The notes under the pieces are model-generated. The model did no database searches. It saw nothing but the letters and a program-made list of their open reading frames with translations, and had not been told where the DNA came from. Positions 24,148 to 37,700 of a stretch of DNA of 64,000 nt are shown piece after piece. The stretch's first letter is position 1. Every line of letters begins with the position of its first letter. This stretch comes from Hyalella azteca (Eukaryota > Arthropoda > Malacostraca > Amphipoda > Hyalellidae), in assembly GCF_000764305.2 (NCBI RefSeq), contig NW_025947728.1, forward strand, positions 434,001 through 498,000. Direction: 5' to 3'. Both the position numbers and the translations under genes were made by a program.

Positions 24148-27114
24148 TTTCAGTAAATTCTAATTTTGATCTTGACTTCAAGTTATCAGGTTTGCGATGA
24201 GTTTGACATTCAAACATTAAAAAGCCATAAACAAAAGTTTGTATAGATTTGTGTACATCCCAACATTTGCGTTATTAAAACTCGGTAAGAATTATTTGTT
24301 GGAAAAAAATACTAATGCGAATTATTAAAACTCATGCGATCCATGCTCGTGATTTTCAGAAATTATGTTCATACTTTACATAAAAAAACATATTGTTATT
24401 TAGGTCCCGCGAATGAATGCTGATCACTAAATAAACCGCCCTTAATTCCTGAGAATTGACCTTGTAACTAAGAACTCAAATTTTAAACTGCGGAATGTCG
24501 GCCCGAGTGCCTGCGAGTCTCAAAAATCAACTCAAAAGCAGGAGCGGATGAAGTAAAATCTCATCTCACTGAGAAAAATTGCACTGCTGAAAGTATGAAT
24601 TTTATTTTTTAACGTTCCTTTATATACAACTAAAACATCACCGCAGATTATGTTTTTCTTCTCAGTTTCAAATTATCGCAAAGCATTGTGAAGCAGCTAT
24701 AAGATTGCCGAGTGCGTCATAAAGATTCAAAACGAAAGAATGAATAAGAAATCAGCGCCTATTCGTTGAATGTGCCAATACTTGCGCTAATATAATCTTT
24801 TCATAGGACCTGCGTGGAAATTTGGTAACTATAATGCAGTATGATAGAGTAACGTTGCTCAGTTTTGGAGTTCATTTACATATAAGTGCTTCCAGATTTT
24901 GGTTTGAAATCTGTAGTATCAATAATGAATTCATTTTCATTCAATAATGAATCTCTCCGCAATAATTACGAAGCAATAATCACAATTATAAAAAGAATTA
25001 CCTGCAATTAAAAGATGCCGTCTTTAGTGAACAGCTTGTGAATTTTCGAACTCCCTTTCTTCCTCAGAAAAATTATTTCCTGAAGATTTCTTGGTCTTTC
25101 CAGATTCGAAATACTATTCGTGAGATACGATACTATGGATTTACCAACACGCACTGTATTGGTAAATCCATTTGTTATATCAGGTGCAAATAGCATTCCT
25201 GGAAAATATGTTTTCATGTTCGTGAATAATATTATAACCATTCTATTCTAATATCTACTGCGTTTACTTTATGGATTTTCCGTCACCTGAGAATATAATC
25301 TTTTTTCATACATTTTGCAGGCAGCAATTAATTCTTGTTAAAAAATCGGGCCTCATCGCTTATGCTCAGTAGAACGTTTTATTGGAAGCTCTAGTCTGAT
25401 TTTTCGAGGTAGTGACCTGAAAAAACGCATTCACGTGTAAAATTAACATCACTCACTGTAGAAGTTAATCTTTATCTAAATTCGTGAACAATAAGGTGGG
25501 ATATAACGAGTGTGAGCGAGCAATGTGAGTGAGCGATATATAGGTACTATACATCCATGTCTTGTATCTTTAGCAACAACATTTCTAATCGTAATTCGCT
25601 ATATTTCTTGTACCGCGTCCATACTTCATGTCTTTGTGAAGAGTTTCTCACGATATTTTGCAGCTCTCACCGCAAGATCACGTCACGTAGAACCTCACCC
25701 AATAGCCGGAAATATCCCTGAAAGCCGCAACTCGGCATTCTTTGCAATGTTCAAGGAAGCGCTCCCGCTCCTAAAATTTATTCTACGTGCAAAGTTATTT
25801 GCCGAAAAGAAAACTCTCCGAAATAGGGACATAATTTATTTGGCGTTTGCCAAGTTGTGTGCGGAGTTGCATTTGGAGTTCCTATTCATGCACCTGCAAA
25901 AGTTTTTGCATCTCGAGCAACTAATTTGCTGTGGTGTACTTTTCGCAAACTTTAAACATTCAATGACTCGAACAAATTTTGGAGACCTAACTGAAAAGAT
26001 TTTTTCTGATATGATATTTTTCTAAACAGCGCATTTTATGTGCTGCGGCACACAAGTCGCTTCTTGCAAAACCGTATTTAATCTGTCACCATAAAATGGC
26101 TTTCACTATTCTGAACCAATTATTATCCAGCATTCACTGTCATATTTTAAGTTTTTTTTTATGATTTTTCACGGCAACATTTTTAGGGCGATAAATCATT
26201 ATTTAGTATTTTTTGAGTTTCTGTAGCCAATGGTTCAAATGTCAGGTGAATAATGGACTTTAAGCATCGTGCTCACGAAGAATTGGGCTTGTTTCGCTCG
26301 CTCTAAATGACACGGGCAGCTGCTCTATTCCCAAAAGTCTTCGCAATAACTGTACCCATTTTCAAAAATACTAGATTTTATTCGGGATCTTTAACAATGT
26401 GTGGACTGAAGCAATTTTTTATTCCTGGGTCTGCCAGAATATTCCCCTTAAGCCTCCTCATTAAAGCGCCGTAAAAGCGAATCCGCGTCTTTTTCGGACG
26501 CCGTGAATTATGAGGTTCTGCATGTATATGAGCTTCTAATGCGGACTTGGAAATGCGACTTTTCTCGGCTGCTTCTGCATGAATGAATGAAAACTCGCGG
26601 AAATGAAGGTGTTTTGATAATGAAGATTTGAAATGCTTTTATTCGTCTCTTGTATTTTTAAAATGGCTGTGTATACCATTAAAAATGTTTGAGTTTATGT
26701 TATTAAAAAGTGATTTAATTTCATATGGCACGATAATAATGTGTTTTAATTTTGAATATTTTGAAGCTCTAGGCTCAAAATACATAGCAGAATTTAAATG
26801 AATTCTGAGGCGTCCGTTCATTACAATTATTTTGTCTCATCAGTATATTATGGTTCTTGGCCTACAACAATATATGGAATTTAGAATTATTAGTTTTATT
26901 TTGGAACATTTCATAGTTCATGCACATGCATGTAATTCTTCAGAATAATCATAAATCATAATGATAATTTGCTTGGTAATAAATACTTGTTTTTTAATAT
27001 TTCAGTGCAAGAAGATTATTCGAATAATTTAACACGTAGCGTTTATTTTTTGTAGCTACCACTCTTCACTATTGTGTAATTCAACGTATGAACAGAGCTT
27101 TGTAGTTGCGAATT
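24148..27114. other. Intergenic, one long unassigned ORF
   Basis: AT-rich. A perfect 12-bp inverted repeat (TGGATTTACCAA, 25136-25147 with 25159-25170) could form a hairpin. The longest open frame of the window, 166 codons at 25525-26025 on the plus strand, is not recognisable; its sequence is rich in Leu, Phe and Ala with no clear domain, so I do not call it a gene. Confidence 0.4.
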
Positions 27115-27503
27115 GGTTATCTCACTCTACGTTACTTGAATTGATTATTCCAACTCTACGTCACTTGAATTGATTATTCGAACTCTACGTCCCTTGAATT
27201 GATTATTCCTACTCCACGTCAGTAAAATTTATTATTCCAACTCTACGGCACTTGAATTGATTATTCGAACTCTACGTCCCTTGAATTGATTATTCCTACT
27301 CCACGTCAGTAAAATTTATTATTCCAACTCTACGGCACTTGAATTGATTATTCGAACTCTACGTCCCTTGAATTGATTATTCCTACTCCACGTCAGTAAA
27401 ATTTATTATTCCAACTCTACGGCACTTGAATTGATTATTCCAACTCTACGTCACTTAAATTGAATATTCCAACTCTACGTCACTTAAATTGATTATCCCT
27501 CTT
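27115..27503. repeat. 29-bp repeat with 87-bp higher-order unit
   Basis: The basic unit is ACTCTACGTCACTTGAATTG plus ATTATTCCA. In the middle, three successive 87-bp blocks starting at 27181, 27268 and 27355 repeat the same trio of variant units, including the diverged CACGTCAGTAAAATTTATT. This is a clear higher-order repeat formed by unequal exchange. Confidence 0.93.
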
Positions 27504-27604
27504 TACGTCTCAATTAAGCCCAGACTGCCTTAATTCCCTTGTTTGAAATTCCCCAGCTACTTGTGATCGATGCTGGGAAAGTCCAGACGCTTCTATGGCA
27601 CTTG

Positions 27605-27889
27605 TGCCGGCGTTACTTCCTACTGCAGTTGTGCCTGCGTTACTTCCTACCGCAGTTGTGCCTGCGTTACTTCCTACCGCAGTTGTGCCGGCGTTACTTC
27701 CTACCGCAGTTGTGCCTGCGTTACTTCCTACCGCAGTTGTGCCTGCGTTACTTCCCATCGCAGTTGTGCCTGCGTTACTTCCTACCGCAGTTGTGCCGGC
27801 GTTACTTCCTACCGCAGTTGTGCCTGCGTTACTTCCTACCGCAGTTGTGCCTGCGTTACTTCCCATCGCAGTTGTGCCTGCGTTATTGC
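27605..27889. repeat. 27-bp minisatellite with 108-bp higher-order unit
   Basis: Ten to eleven copies of GTTACTTCCTACCGCAGTTG plus TGCCTGC. The order of variants shows that units 3-6 and 7-10 repeat as a four-unit, 108-bp block. With a 27-bp period every frame is open, including a minus-strand (AGTTAVGSN)n frame of 141 codons starting at 27935. I treat these as consequences of the array, not as a protein. Confidence 0.93.
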
Positions 27890-30800
27890 ATATACCGGGC
27901 CGCAGTGGCAGTCTGCGCGGCAAGGCTTGTGCCATCTCCAGCAGGCCTGAGTCACTTTATTAAATCTCGGGACGCGGTTAGCTCTCAAGAGTTGTGATGG
28001 AGAGGCCAACTCTGACAGGTCTGAAGGGACGTCGTTTATAATGAGCGATAAAGTTAACAAGAAAGTCGTAATTAGATGGAAACTCGTGTAACAAAGTGTC
28101 GAATTTTGATGCTTTGACTTTCTTAATTTGGGAGTCAGAGCGTAATGGTAATTTGCATTAGGGCTGTAATTCACTTATTCAAGTAACATAAACAATCTCA
28201 ACAAGACCGTCTCTTAATTGGAACACGTATTATGGAAAATACGTAATATTAGCCTCAACAAAATAATGGTCTTATGACACAACAGTTATATATTTAGTAT
28301 TCATAATCTACAGAAAGTTCATGACGATAAAATCGGTCTCCTGTTTTTAAATTACTCACTTGAAATGAAATTAGTCTCGTGTAGCGAAATAAGTCTCTCA
28401 AAACTAAATTAAGATTGATTATATTGGTAAATCGTTTTTTACTGAAATTAAATAAATTTCATAGCTGAAATTGTGCAATGTCTCCAGCGCTGAAGACAGT
28501 CTATTAAAAAATCTGAATAATATCTATGCCCTCAGGTATGGTAATTCAATTGGATGTTTTTTTAGATCGGAGAAACTGTGGTTCACTCAGGTGTTAAGTC
28601 CCATACTACTTCTGAAATCTAAACATTGACTAGCATTGATATTCTGATGTCGACGCTTATGAACTTCCGCGAATTCCATTGCACCTTTCGCCTGCTTTTA
28701 ACTCTCTGCCTGACAAAGAGACGTCTTATCTCTTCCGCATCAGAATCTATGAACAAGAGACCGTTCTCCATCTGGGCTTATGTACTCTCGATGTCTCTTA
28801 AGGTGGTTGCGAATTTTAAATCAATTGAGCCCGGCGTTGCTAGTCATGCCTAGCTTATAAACGACATCCTTCTGTGTGATGTGACCACTTATAGCGTCAC
28901 CTTATAGAGCTTCCGAATGTGCACGTCAGACAGCTTGTGTGACTCAATGAACGCTTCAAGTTGGTATTCGATCGGCCTCGTGTGCAGGTCGTGCTTCAAC
29001 TGCTAAGTTTGTCATCAGATCTGAGCTGATTTGAGAATGAAAGGTCGGCCGTTCTTTATAGAACCTCGGTTAGTGAGAGCTGGTTGTGGCTACCAAGGGA
29101 AAGCAGGCATTCTCAGGACTATTGAACCTTCAATTTCTTGTTAAAGTAAAACCAGACAATCATAATTTCTGGTACGTGAATTCATGCTCAAGGCTTGGAG
29201 AATATTTTGACAAATACTAAAGGGGGTGAAGGCCCATTAATTCGGCTGTGTTCTGTTTGTACACCTTGTAATCTGCCTATTAAAAATGGAAGGAAATTTT
29301 AGTCATAATACGCTTCAATTTTTTTACCTATGTACGATGATTATATTGTCTCTGTCATATGTCATAAGTGACCAAAAAAAAACAATATTATTTAGTCGAC
29401 AAATGTATTCAAACGCGAAAATAGCGTTGAACAATACATGAACATAATATGTAAAGAGTTCTGTTGAGACGTGAGCTGAGTTTTGAACTATTACACATAG
29501 AGCTGTACGTGTAATGTGTGTATGCTATAATTAGTTGAGGTGAATTGTAGTTAAATTTATTCTTCCCTAAATAAAAAGCGTTTCTGTGTTATTTTCTGTG
29601 GATTCTGTTGAACAATGACGCCAAATTTTATCAAAGTTGGTTAAAGAAATAGAGGAATACAATTTGATGTTTATTTGTGATTATGTTCAAATTCATTTGT
29701 ATGAAGTAAGAACTTTTAGTTCTTGTAGTTGCATTTGATATGGTTATAAGTGTCAAAAACTCTTCTAAATACTTAATCACCTTGCTGTTAATGAATACAA
29801 ACAATTGTTCTAGATGAGCTCAACAGATCTCTGCTAAACTCGCTTTGTAAATACCATTGACCACCCACCAGCTAGCTCGAGAAGATACAAACATTCATTC
29901 CTAATAAGTTATTACAATGAAGGTTTCGGTGGCCGACTGAAGGCCGATGCATGTTTCTACCGATACCCGGGCTAATATCTTTCACAGGCTTTATACTTAT
30001 GGTCACACGTACCCACGTGTACTCAACTTGACTTATCATGAGCTATAAACTTCAGAAAATGGTCTTGTAAACCAATGGAGTGCCGCGATGCAATTTCCTG
30101 AGCTCATAATGGCCTTTGTGGGAGGAATCGGAACCGGTCGTGCATGTATACCCTCTGGTAGCTTTTATATCGACGCCGAGGTGTTGTATGTAGAACAACG
30201 CTTGCCTAAGTGCTGCCCATTACAGGACGCTCGTCGTGACTCCCATGCTTATTTAGAGTATTTGATCACCATAATAATTCTCTAGCTGACACCCTCACCT
30301 AATGGACCTACAGCATCGTATGCCATATCATTTAGCTCTAGTTTTACCTGCTAGTCTATATGAAAAGTTTAATCGTATTTGAGCAATAAATAAAATTGAG
30401 ATTAGGCTTTCGCACTTGAGTCATATAAGTACTATTACTTGAGTAATATAAGTAACTAATACTTGTGTAGGCCATTGCAGAAAATTATTCAAGCGGATAT
30501 TCAGGTTCCACAGGTATTCATGCTTTAAGATTGATACTATTTTTAAGCTTCATCGTCGTTGTCAAAAGTTTGACGATTCATTAAAGCCGTAATGCGTGTA
30601 AGTCCTCGAAATAAACCAAATAAGTAAGAGCACTGTAATTATTTCACATTCATTTTATTGCTGAAAATTATCGATACAAATGAAAATGACATTTAAGAAC
30701 AGAGTGCTTATAAATGAAAATGGTAATTTTATTTTTTTGCTTTAATTAAAATGAAAAAAATTATTAATAAAATTATTAAATTAAAACTATTTAGACTTAC

Positions 30801-31660
30801 ATGTATATAAAAGGGACAGATCTCATTAGGTAGTTAGTACGGCACTGAATAGTTGTTGAGTTGAAATAATAAGAAAATGAACGGTTACGAAAAGGAATCA
30901 CCATCAGGCCAGGTGTTTAACTTCAATCTTCTTTAACTCATTGCACGCGTAAAAATACCACTGAAATACAAAAATATATTGCAGAACATCGGCATGCAAA
31001 CGGTTTCTTGAAATAAATATCCGATCAGCTATTTTGTCGGTGAAGTAAAAAGATTTTAACGGAAATCAATCGAGAATTCAACGTAAATGTCCGGATTTTG
31101 AACCATTCTGTACACCTGAAACGTACTGAGGCTGGGAGGTTCAGCTTTCTTTTGTTGATCAAGTGTCCCGCTGAGGCGTGAGACGTCGGCTGAATGTTAT
31201 TTGTTTTACAAGGTGTCGATCTATTGAAGAAATTGTGCAACTAACTGTTTGAGATTGGTAACTCTCTATTTGAAAGTATACAGTTGTTGTATTCCTGTTA
31301 ATTTCAGAGTAATATTCATTTCATTCGAGCGGTAAAATAATCAGAGGAGTCTTAGGCTTAGCAACGTCTTAAATCCATTGTTTTTAATTAAATATTTCTT
31401 CATATGTAATGTCTAATCAAGTTTGCTGATTTAAAAAGGTCAAGCTTAGGTAAAGGTTTCCATAATATTTCTTTATTAACATTGTTATCGTTAGACCAGT
31501 TGCAGCGCTCGAAAGTTTAGTTTCCGACATAAACTCTGACTTCTTGATGATGTTTTGATTGGAAACAATCAAATGTTATGAAGAAGAAACCAATGATTAT
31601 CTAGAATACATATCCTCATACTGTGAGAATCTTATAAGTAGTTTAAAAGGAACAAGCATA
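27890..31660. other. Intergenic, no gene seen
   Basis: AT-rich with GC-richer patches at about 28620-29100 and 30060-30300. They carry short frames but no recognised domain and no matching splice pairs. Confidence 0.45.
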
Positions 31661-32036
31661 ATACTGTTCTCTGCAGAACGTTTTCATTCATATATACAAG
31701 AGAAATGAACTTACTCGCACTAAGGAAAATCAACGGCTTGATAACTATAGTAATTATGGAACGACAGCAAATATAGAATATCCGAATCGAGAAACAACTT
31801 TAATGAAACTGTACGAAGTTTAACAAGAGGCAATCCGATCTTTTGTGAACAATCATACTGTTCTCTGCAGAACGGTATCATTCATATATACAACGGAAAG
31901 TAACTTACTAAGGAGAAGCAACGGCTTGATAACTATAGCAATTATAGGACTATAGTAAATATAGATTTCCGAATTAAGAAACAGCTTTAATGAAAGCTGT
32001 ACGAAGTTTAACTGGAAGCAATCTGATCTCTTGTGA
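31661..32036. repeat. 194-bp tandem duplication
   Basis: Two diverged copies beginning ATACTGTTCTCTGCAGAACG at 31661 and 31855. Each contains CAACGGCTTGATAACTATAG and ends near GTACGAAGTTTAAC. Substitutions and small indels distinguish the copies. No coding content. Confidence 0.9.
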
Positions 32037-33217
32037 GGTAAGAAGACAAATCCTTACCATCCGACGAAGGAGACTCCTCGGAAAAAGTAAACTCCTCCGT
32101 AGAAACGGAAAATTTTCCCGAATTTTTAAAGGACCGTGACTTTGACGTGGCCTAATTGATTGGTTCTGAAAATGGGAATCTTTTTTTGCTCCTTAGAAAA
32201 AGATTGCTGTAAACAATGAATACCACGTATCTTCTTATGAATTCTTATTTTCCAGTTCTAATATAAGAGTGCAATTTCACATAGTAAATAAATTCTTCGT
32301 CATGTTAGACAGTTTTTTAGTTTTCCTCTATCGCGCCCATAAGTTGCAGCCATAACAAAACGTGTCGACAATTTTTCACAAGCCAATCGATTCTTTTGTT
32401 GTAGATGGTTCATAGATAAGTTGGGTTTCAGGCATAAAATGACAATAAATTAAATGACTGAGCGAGTAATAATACATAATTGCCAGAGTGCGCCAGCAGT
32501 GCGGAACGGTTAACACTATAGAGCCTGAATGTGGCCTGCGACACCACCGTGACCAGGTGTGTACTATATTGCAATTCAATGTTGTAATGTTCTTTAATGT
32601 CAGAACATTAAGTACATTCGTATGGTGTTCAACACGTATATATGAGGTTGGCTGAAATTATTAGGAGGTTATATTGGTCGGATCGTGTACAAGCTTGATG
32701 CCCAATACCTATACTTTAAGTTTCTATTGTTAGTGTTCAGCCTGCTGGAAACGAGGGACTTATGGTGCTAATTGCGAAAATGTTTGCTGCTATTGCATCC
32801 ATTGTTTATTGACCTCCTTGATATATTTGTGCTGTGGCCAGAATTTATCCTTAGACCCAGTTTAGACTTTATGCATAAGGCCTTATCGTTTGCTTCTTAT
32901 ACTTCTTGAGTGAGATATTCCAACCTCCATAAAAGACGAAAATAATATTGAATAATTTATTTCGTTCACGAGACTATCATTAGTAGTATGAATAAATTTA
33001 CCATTGTTTAACTCTTTGTGATAAAGAGTTAGGACGAGATAAAGTTTGGCCAAGGTTTAAACAGAGACCCACACTACAGGGCCCTCGATCTTTAATTGCG
33101 CCATTGATTGAACTTCAATATGTTGAGGTCCATTGCCTCAGTTGTCAGTGACATGCAAGGTATTTTCATATATAACCAATCATGTCCCAAACTGTTTGCT
33201 AAAGACATCGAGCCTCT
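32037..33217. other. Intergenic, no gene seen
   Basis: AT-rich with nothing recognisable. Confidence 0.5.
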
Positions 33218-33427
33218 TATATCGGAACGCCTCTCTTCTCATATCGGAACACCTCTCTTCTTATATCGGAACGCCTCTCTTCTTATATCGGAACGCCTCT
33301 CTTGGAACGCCTCTCTTCTTGTATCGGAACGCCTCTCTTCTCATATCGGAACGCCTCTCTTCTTATATCGCAACGCCTCTCTTCTTATATCGGAACGCCT
33401 CTCTTCTTATATCGGAACGCGTCTCTT
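33218..33427. repeat. 22-bp minisatellite
   Basis: About nine to ten copies of TATCGGAACGCCTCTCTTCT plus TA, one of them truncated at 33300. The open frames that cross it (about 115 codons) are products of the array. Confidence 0.94.
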
Positions 33428-33450
33428 TCTATGCAATGCGGATGCTTGCT

Positions 33451-33545
33451 CATAGCTCGCTATGGCCAAGTGGTTAAGATGACCAAGATTGGTGCAGAAA
33501 GGTGGAAGCCCCGCCTTTCACAACCCACGACTAGTTGTGAAAATT
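33451..33545 (+). other. tRNA-Ser/Leu-like A-box sequence, relic
   Basis: CTATGGCCAAGTGGTTAAGA resembles the 5' half and A box of a class II tRNA (TGGCCNAGTGGTTAAGG). No B box (GGTTCRANYCC) follows, and the stem pairs of a tRNA cannot be drawn. This may be a decayed tRNA or the head of a tRNA-derived SINE. Confidence 0.25.
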
Positions 33546-34289
33546 TTGGTCCAGATCGGTAATTTAGCCGGTAGTTAATAAATGGCGACCATTTAACATG
33601 TTATAAACAGGGCTGTCTTCTTCTTCGTTACTGTAGATGGCCAACATCAATAGGCTACTAAATCAACGCCACTGCATGTGAGGATTTCCTTTTTCCATGT
33701 CCCTTCGTCACACTAGAAGGTAGAACAATGACGGAGGATTTTTTAGCTCAGCTCACTATAAAGACTTTTATTTTTATTGAGTGCTTAAGAATTCATCGTA
33801 ACGTCCAAAAAGATTGTTCCAGCTTGGAATTCTAAAGATTCACCAAATTTATTAATTTGATTTTGTTATTCATCTCTCTATCAGAAATCTAAGCATTTCA
33901 AAAGTGCGAAACAAACGGCATGACCTAACAAAAGATTGCGAATTGTCCTGTTACGCCGGATTTCGTCGATACCATCATCACTACTGGATTTTCGGCTATT
34001 CAATAGTCTGGACCAGTTTAAGGATTAAAAATGCATTTGCGGTCGACACAGAAGCTTAAGCATATGCAATATGGCAGATGATAGAGAAAATATTCATTCC
34101 ATTACCTCCAGTAAATTATTCTTCGCCATCAACCTCATCGACATCATCATGATTGTAAAATATTTTTAATAATGTGAGCTCCATTTCGAAATCCCAAATA
34201 AGGACTGTCGGTTATTTCTGAAAATATATTATGATCTATGCTCTTTTTAGAACTGATTAATATTCAGTATTAGAAATGTTTTTGAACTG
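33546..34289. other. Intergenic, no gene seen
   Basis: AT-rich, no supported feature. Confidence 0.5.
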
Positions 34290-34790
34290 ATCGTTGTTTG
34301 GTCATTTTTACAACACTTCTCTTGGACTTCACTTCTTGTTGTTTGTCTGCTACAAATCTTGTAATCGAAATTTAATATACTTCTACTTATCCTATCGATC
34401 TGACATTTTGCACACTAGTGTAAAGTTGGAGACAATGCATGAATCAAATTTCAAAATAAATTATTCAAATAATAAAAAATAACATTTTTTTCAATATTAA
34501 AAAAATTAAATAAATGATTTTGTCAGCTACAAATCTTATAACTGATATTTGACACACTTTTACCTGTCTAATTGATCCGAAATTTTGCACACTTGTGTGA
34601 AGTCAGAGGCAATGCATGAATCAATTAACAGAATAAATAATTTTGAAAAAAATTTATATACATATTCAAAAATTTTATATATTAAAAAAATGAAAAATTA
34701 ATTTTTTTAATATTTGAAAATTAAATGAGAAATTCATTGTACATCTGTAAGATTGGAGACACTGGATTCTTTGGAAGTGTAGTCTTTAAA
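34290..34790. repeat. Interspersed repeat family, two adjacent diverged copies
   Basis: Two similar blocks (34310-34460 and 34520-34640) share GCTACAAATCTTATAAT, TACCTGTC and ATTTTGCACAC, then GGAGACAATGCATGAATCAA. A third copy of the family lies at 39545-39850 and matches the same order of phrases, so this is a dispersed element. It has no coding content that would classify it. Confidence 0.75.
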
Positions 34791-37700
34791 AAGTAATTTT
34801 TAAACGTATATTATTTCACTCAAGTCCATCTGTAGTTACTATTGCTACCGTCTGCACTAGTCTCGCTATAGCAGCTCATCGCCAGCTCAAAGAGAACGAA
34901 TCAAAGTGTCAGAGCATATAATAGTTTCGGTATTTCGAATACTGCGAATTGAATTTTTCTAACACAAATCTAACCGACACGTTAATTCTCAAGAACGAGG
35001 TATGAGCAGGATCTTGCCTATTGAACCACATGGAAAGTAAGATGATGGTAAATAATTGGAATTGAGCGGTTTTACTTCTACCTGCTTTGCCATATCTGAA
35101 CCTGTAAAAAGGTATTTTTTCAGCAAATGGAAACTCGACTGAACTTGATGCGTTCGTTGACGTTATTTTTTCCCCTCAATCCATAATTCAGCAGTTAGTG
35201 GAGCTATTCTAGCTCCCCATGAACTTAAAATAAATTTCAATAAACGTGGTAATAATTATTATCTATAAAGATTATCATGCCAATTTGACGATAGTAAATT
35301 CTTTTATATCTTGAGTGATAGCGGAGGCCGCTGTTGCACCATCACCCGATGGTGCAACAATAAATTTTGAAGCAAGGGACAAAAAAAATAACATTCATTG
35401 TTTGTTTATTTTATTTTCTAAAATTTGCGATTTATTCCTAAAATTTGTGTAATAATTTGATTTTTGATTGGCAAAATCAAATTTTATGACAGAATTCACG
35501 GATAAGTTGTATTCTTAAGTTATGTGGGATGCATGAATCGGATTGAATGTACATAATGAAAAAATGTTGGCTTGCGTATGATTCGAAGTTTATTCTCGGG
35601 ACCAAATTATTCTACGCTTTTCACTGATTTCATACGATTTACTTGTTGCCAAGACATTATTAATTTTGTCGTATTCCTTGAGATCGAGCCTCGGAATTCA
35701 ACACCTAAACACATAACTTCGATACCACAACTTAATTGAGTAGTTGTTACAATTCTGTATCAATTCGGCTTCAATTTTAACTACTGAAGATTTTTTCAGA
35801 ATTTCATGGCAGCCGTTTTTCAATACTTTTTTACAAATCCCAAATAGTAAACCATCAGCTTTCTGAGCAGTCAAATAGCAGTCACGTTCTTCATAGTTAC
35901 TGAACAGACCGAAAATCCCCACGTTTTTTCAATAATTTAGCGAATACAGTCTATGTAAGAGACTCGTATTTGATATGATTGATAATCCTGTGTATTTGTT
36001 GTTCACTATAATAATAAGTTGATTGGGGGTTCACACGAAGATGCTTATCAATTCTATTCCTCAAGAACTAAGATTTTAATAATGGCAGCGCTGCTTAAAA
36101 GGATTTGAAAAGTGAAGTAGGTATCGACGACCAAGGCGTCGAAGCAGTGGGCCTTACATCGGATATATTTTGATCTTGACAGCATTTCACAGATTAGGTA
36201 CGCAGAAATTGATACGTATTATTAATTCATAGTGACGCGATTTAGATATTGCCACTGACTCTTTTGAAAAATTGTGCATGCGTCCTAATGGCATGAAGAA
36301 TTAAAAAAAAGTCCAGAATTTTGAGTTTGCGTTAGCATAAAAGCGTTTTTATTTCGTTCCCACATAACATAAACCAGAAAAACAGAACCACGATAAAATA
36401 GGAAAGAAAGACTCTTAAACAAATGAATGTTTTTCATCAAGTCACAGATCAATTATTAACGATTTTATCTGCAATCCTCAGTCGGATATGACAGAGATTG
36501 GCCACGCTATAAGTTTGAGAACACAAAGGTCTTTTATTTTCAAGTTTCAGGGCTTCGTGACCCAGAACGTTATGACTGGTGGCAATAAAAGCGTGCGTAA
36601 AAGTTTCAACGAAAATACTGGGTGGCAGACCGATATTTGTACGCAAATCAAGTATTTTACCAGCGAGTCAAAAGGAATAGTATTTTTCCACGTAAAAGTT
36701 GACTCTCCATGTGAAAATTGGTGAGTCAGATTTGAGGACCAGATGTGTACTGTGATCCGGTGTGGAAAATTGTTAATTCATTTAATTCAGTAGATATTAA
36801 TACTGTGCTTATTGAAAGAAAAAAATGTGCACCTAAAAAATGGTGATTGCTATAAACCTCTTCATTCAAATTCAATTCTTCTAAGTGCTTGACGAGTAAA
36901 CAGAGTTTTCATAAGTGACCATCACTCCCTCGATCTTTTTCACCGATCATTCCTGCACTCATGGTTCATTATTTTGTGTTGGTGGCCAGCTAGGCCATTT
37001 ATTCAGCTTTCAATAAAGTCAAGCTGGGCAGGGTTAGGTGATATAGATGAGCTGCTGCCACAAGACCACGCGGTCTCGCCAAAGAATTTTGCGAAAACAA
37101 ATTCTTTGCCCCGCACAGATTTCATCCAATCAAGATGGCGGGAAGGCTGCTGCTCGAGATTGGATAGTCGTGTGTTTTTAGTGGCAGCGATTGGGATGCA
37201 TTCGTGATTTTCTTGCTCAAAACACTCAAATAACAGAATATAAATCAAATGAAAAACGCAACCAAGTCATCACTGTTCATCGCACTTGCTAATATACGTC
37301 ATAATTGAATAGTGGACACTAAATTGTTCACAGAAAATTTAAGAAGTTTGATGGCTATGTAGGAAGCTCCCAATATCATCAAAGTCAAAATATTTTACTT
37401 CAGTCATCATAATTCAAAATATAACGCTTATTGTATTGTATAGCTTATAATTTAAAATGTAAGTTACTATTGACATCTAATTAAGATAGTATATTTCCAT
37501 GTACATAAAGTATAATCTTGCAAAACAGTAGTCAACTCAAATTTAAATGCGCATGATTTTCCTTATTATTAATATACCATTTATCGCCATAGACTTTGTA
37601 ACGGAATTATTATGAATACTTCTCTCAATTAACTATTCCTACTAATTGCGCTTCTGATAAAATAAAATTAAAATCATGATTGGATTATCGGCGGCCGTAC

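Noticed and set aside
27510..27997. Four long overlapping ORFs, including a minus-strand (AGTTAVGSN)n protein
   Set aside because: A 27-bp period keeps all frames open at once; no start, splice or codon bias favours one of them.
33451..33545. A functional tRNA gene
   Set aside because: Only an A-box-like 5' half is present; there is no B box, anticodon stem or acceptor pairing.
33108..33562. Three ORFs of about 86-115 codons
   Set aside because: All three frames are open across the 22-bp array, as expected of a stop-free repeat unit.
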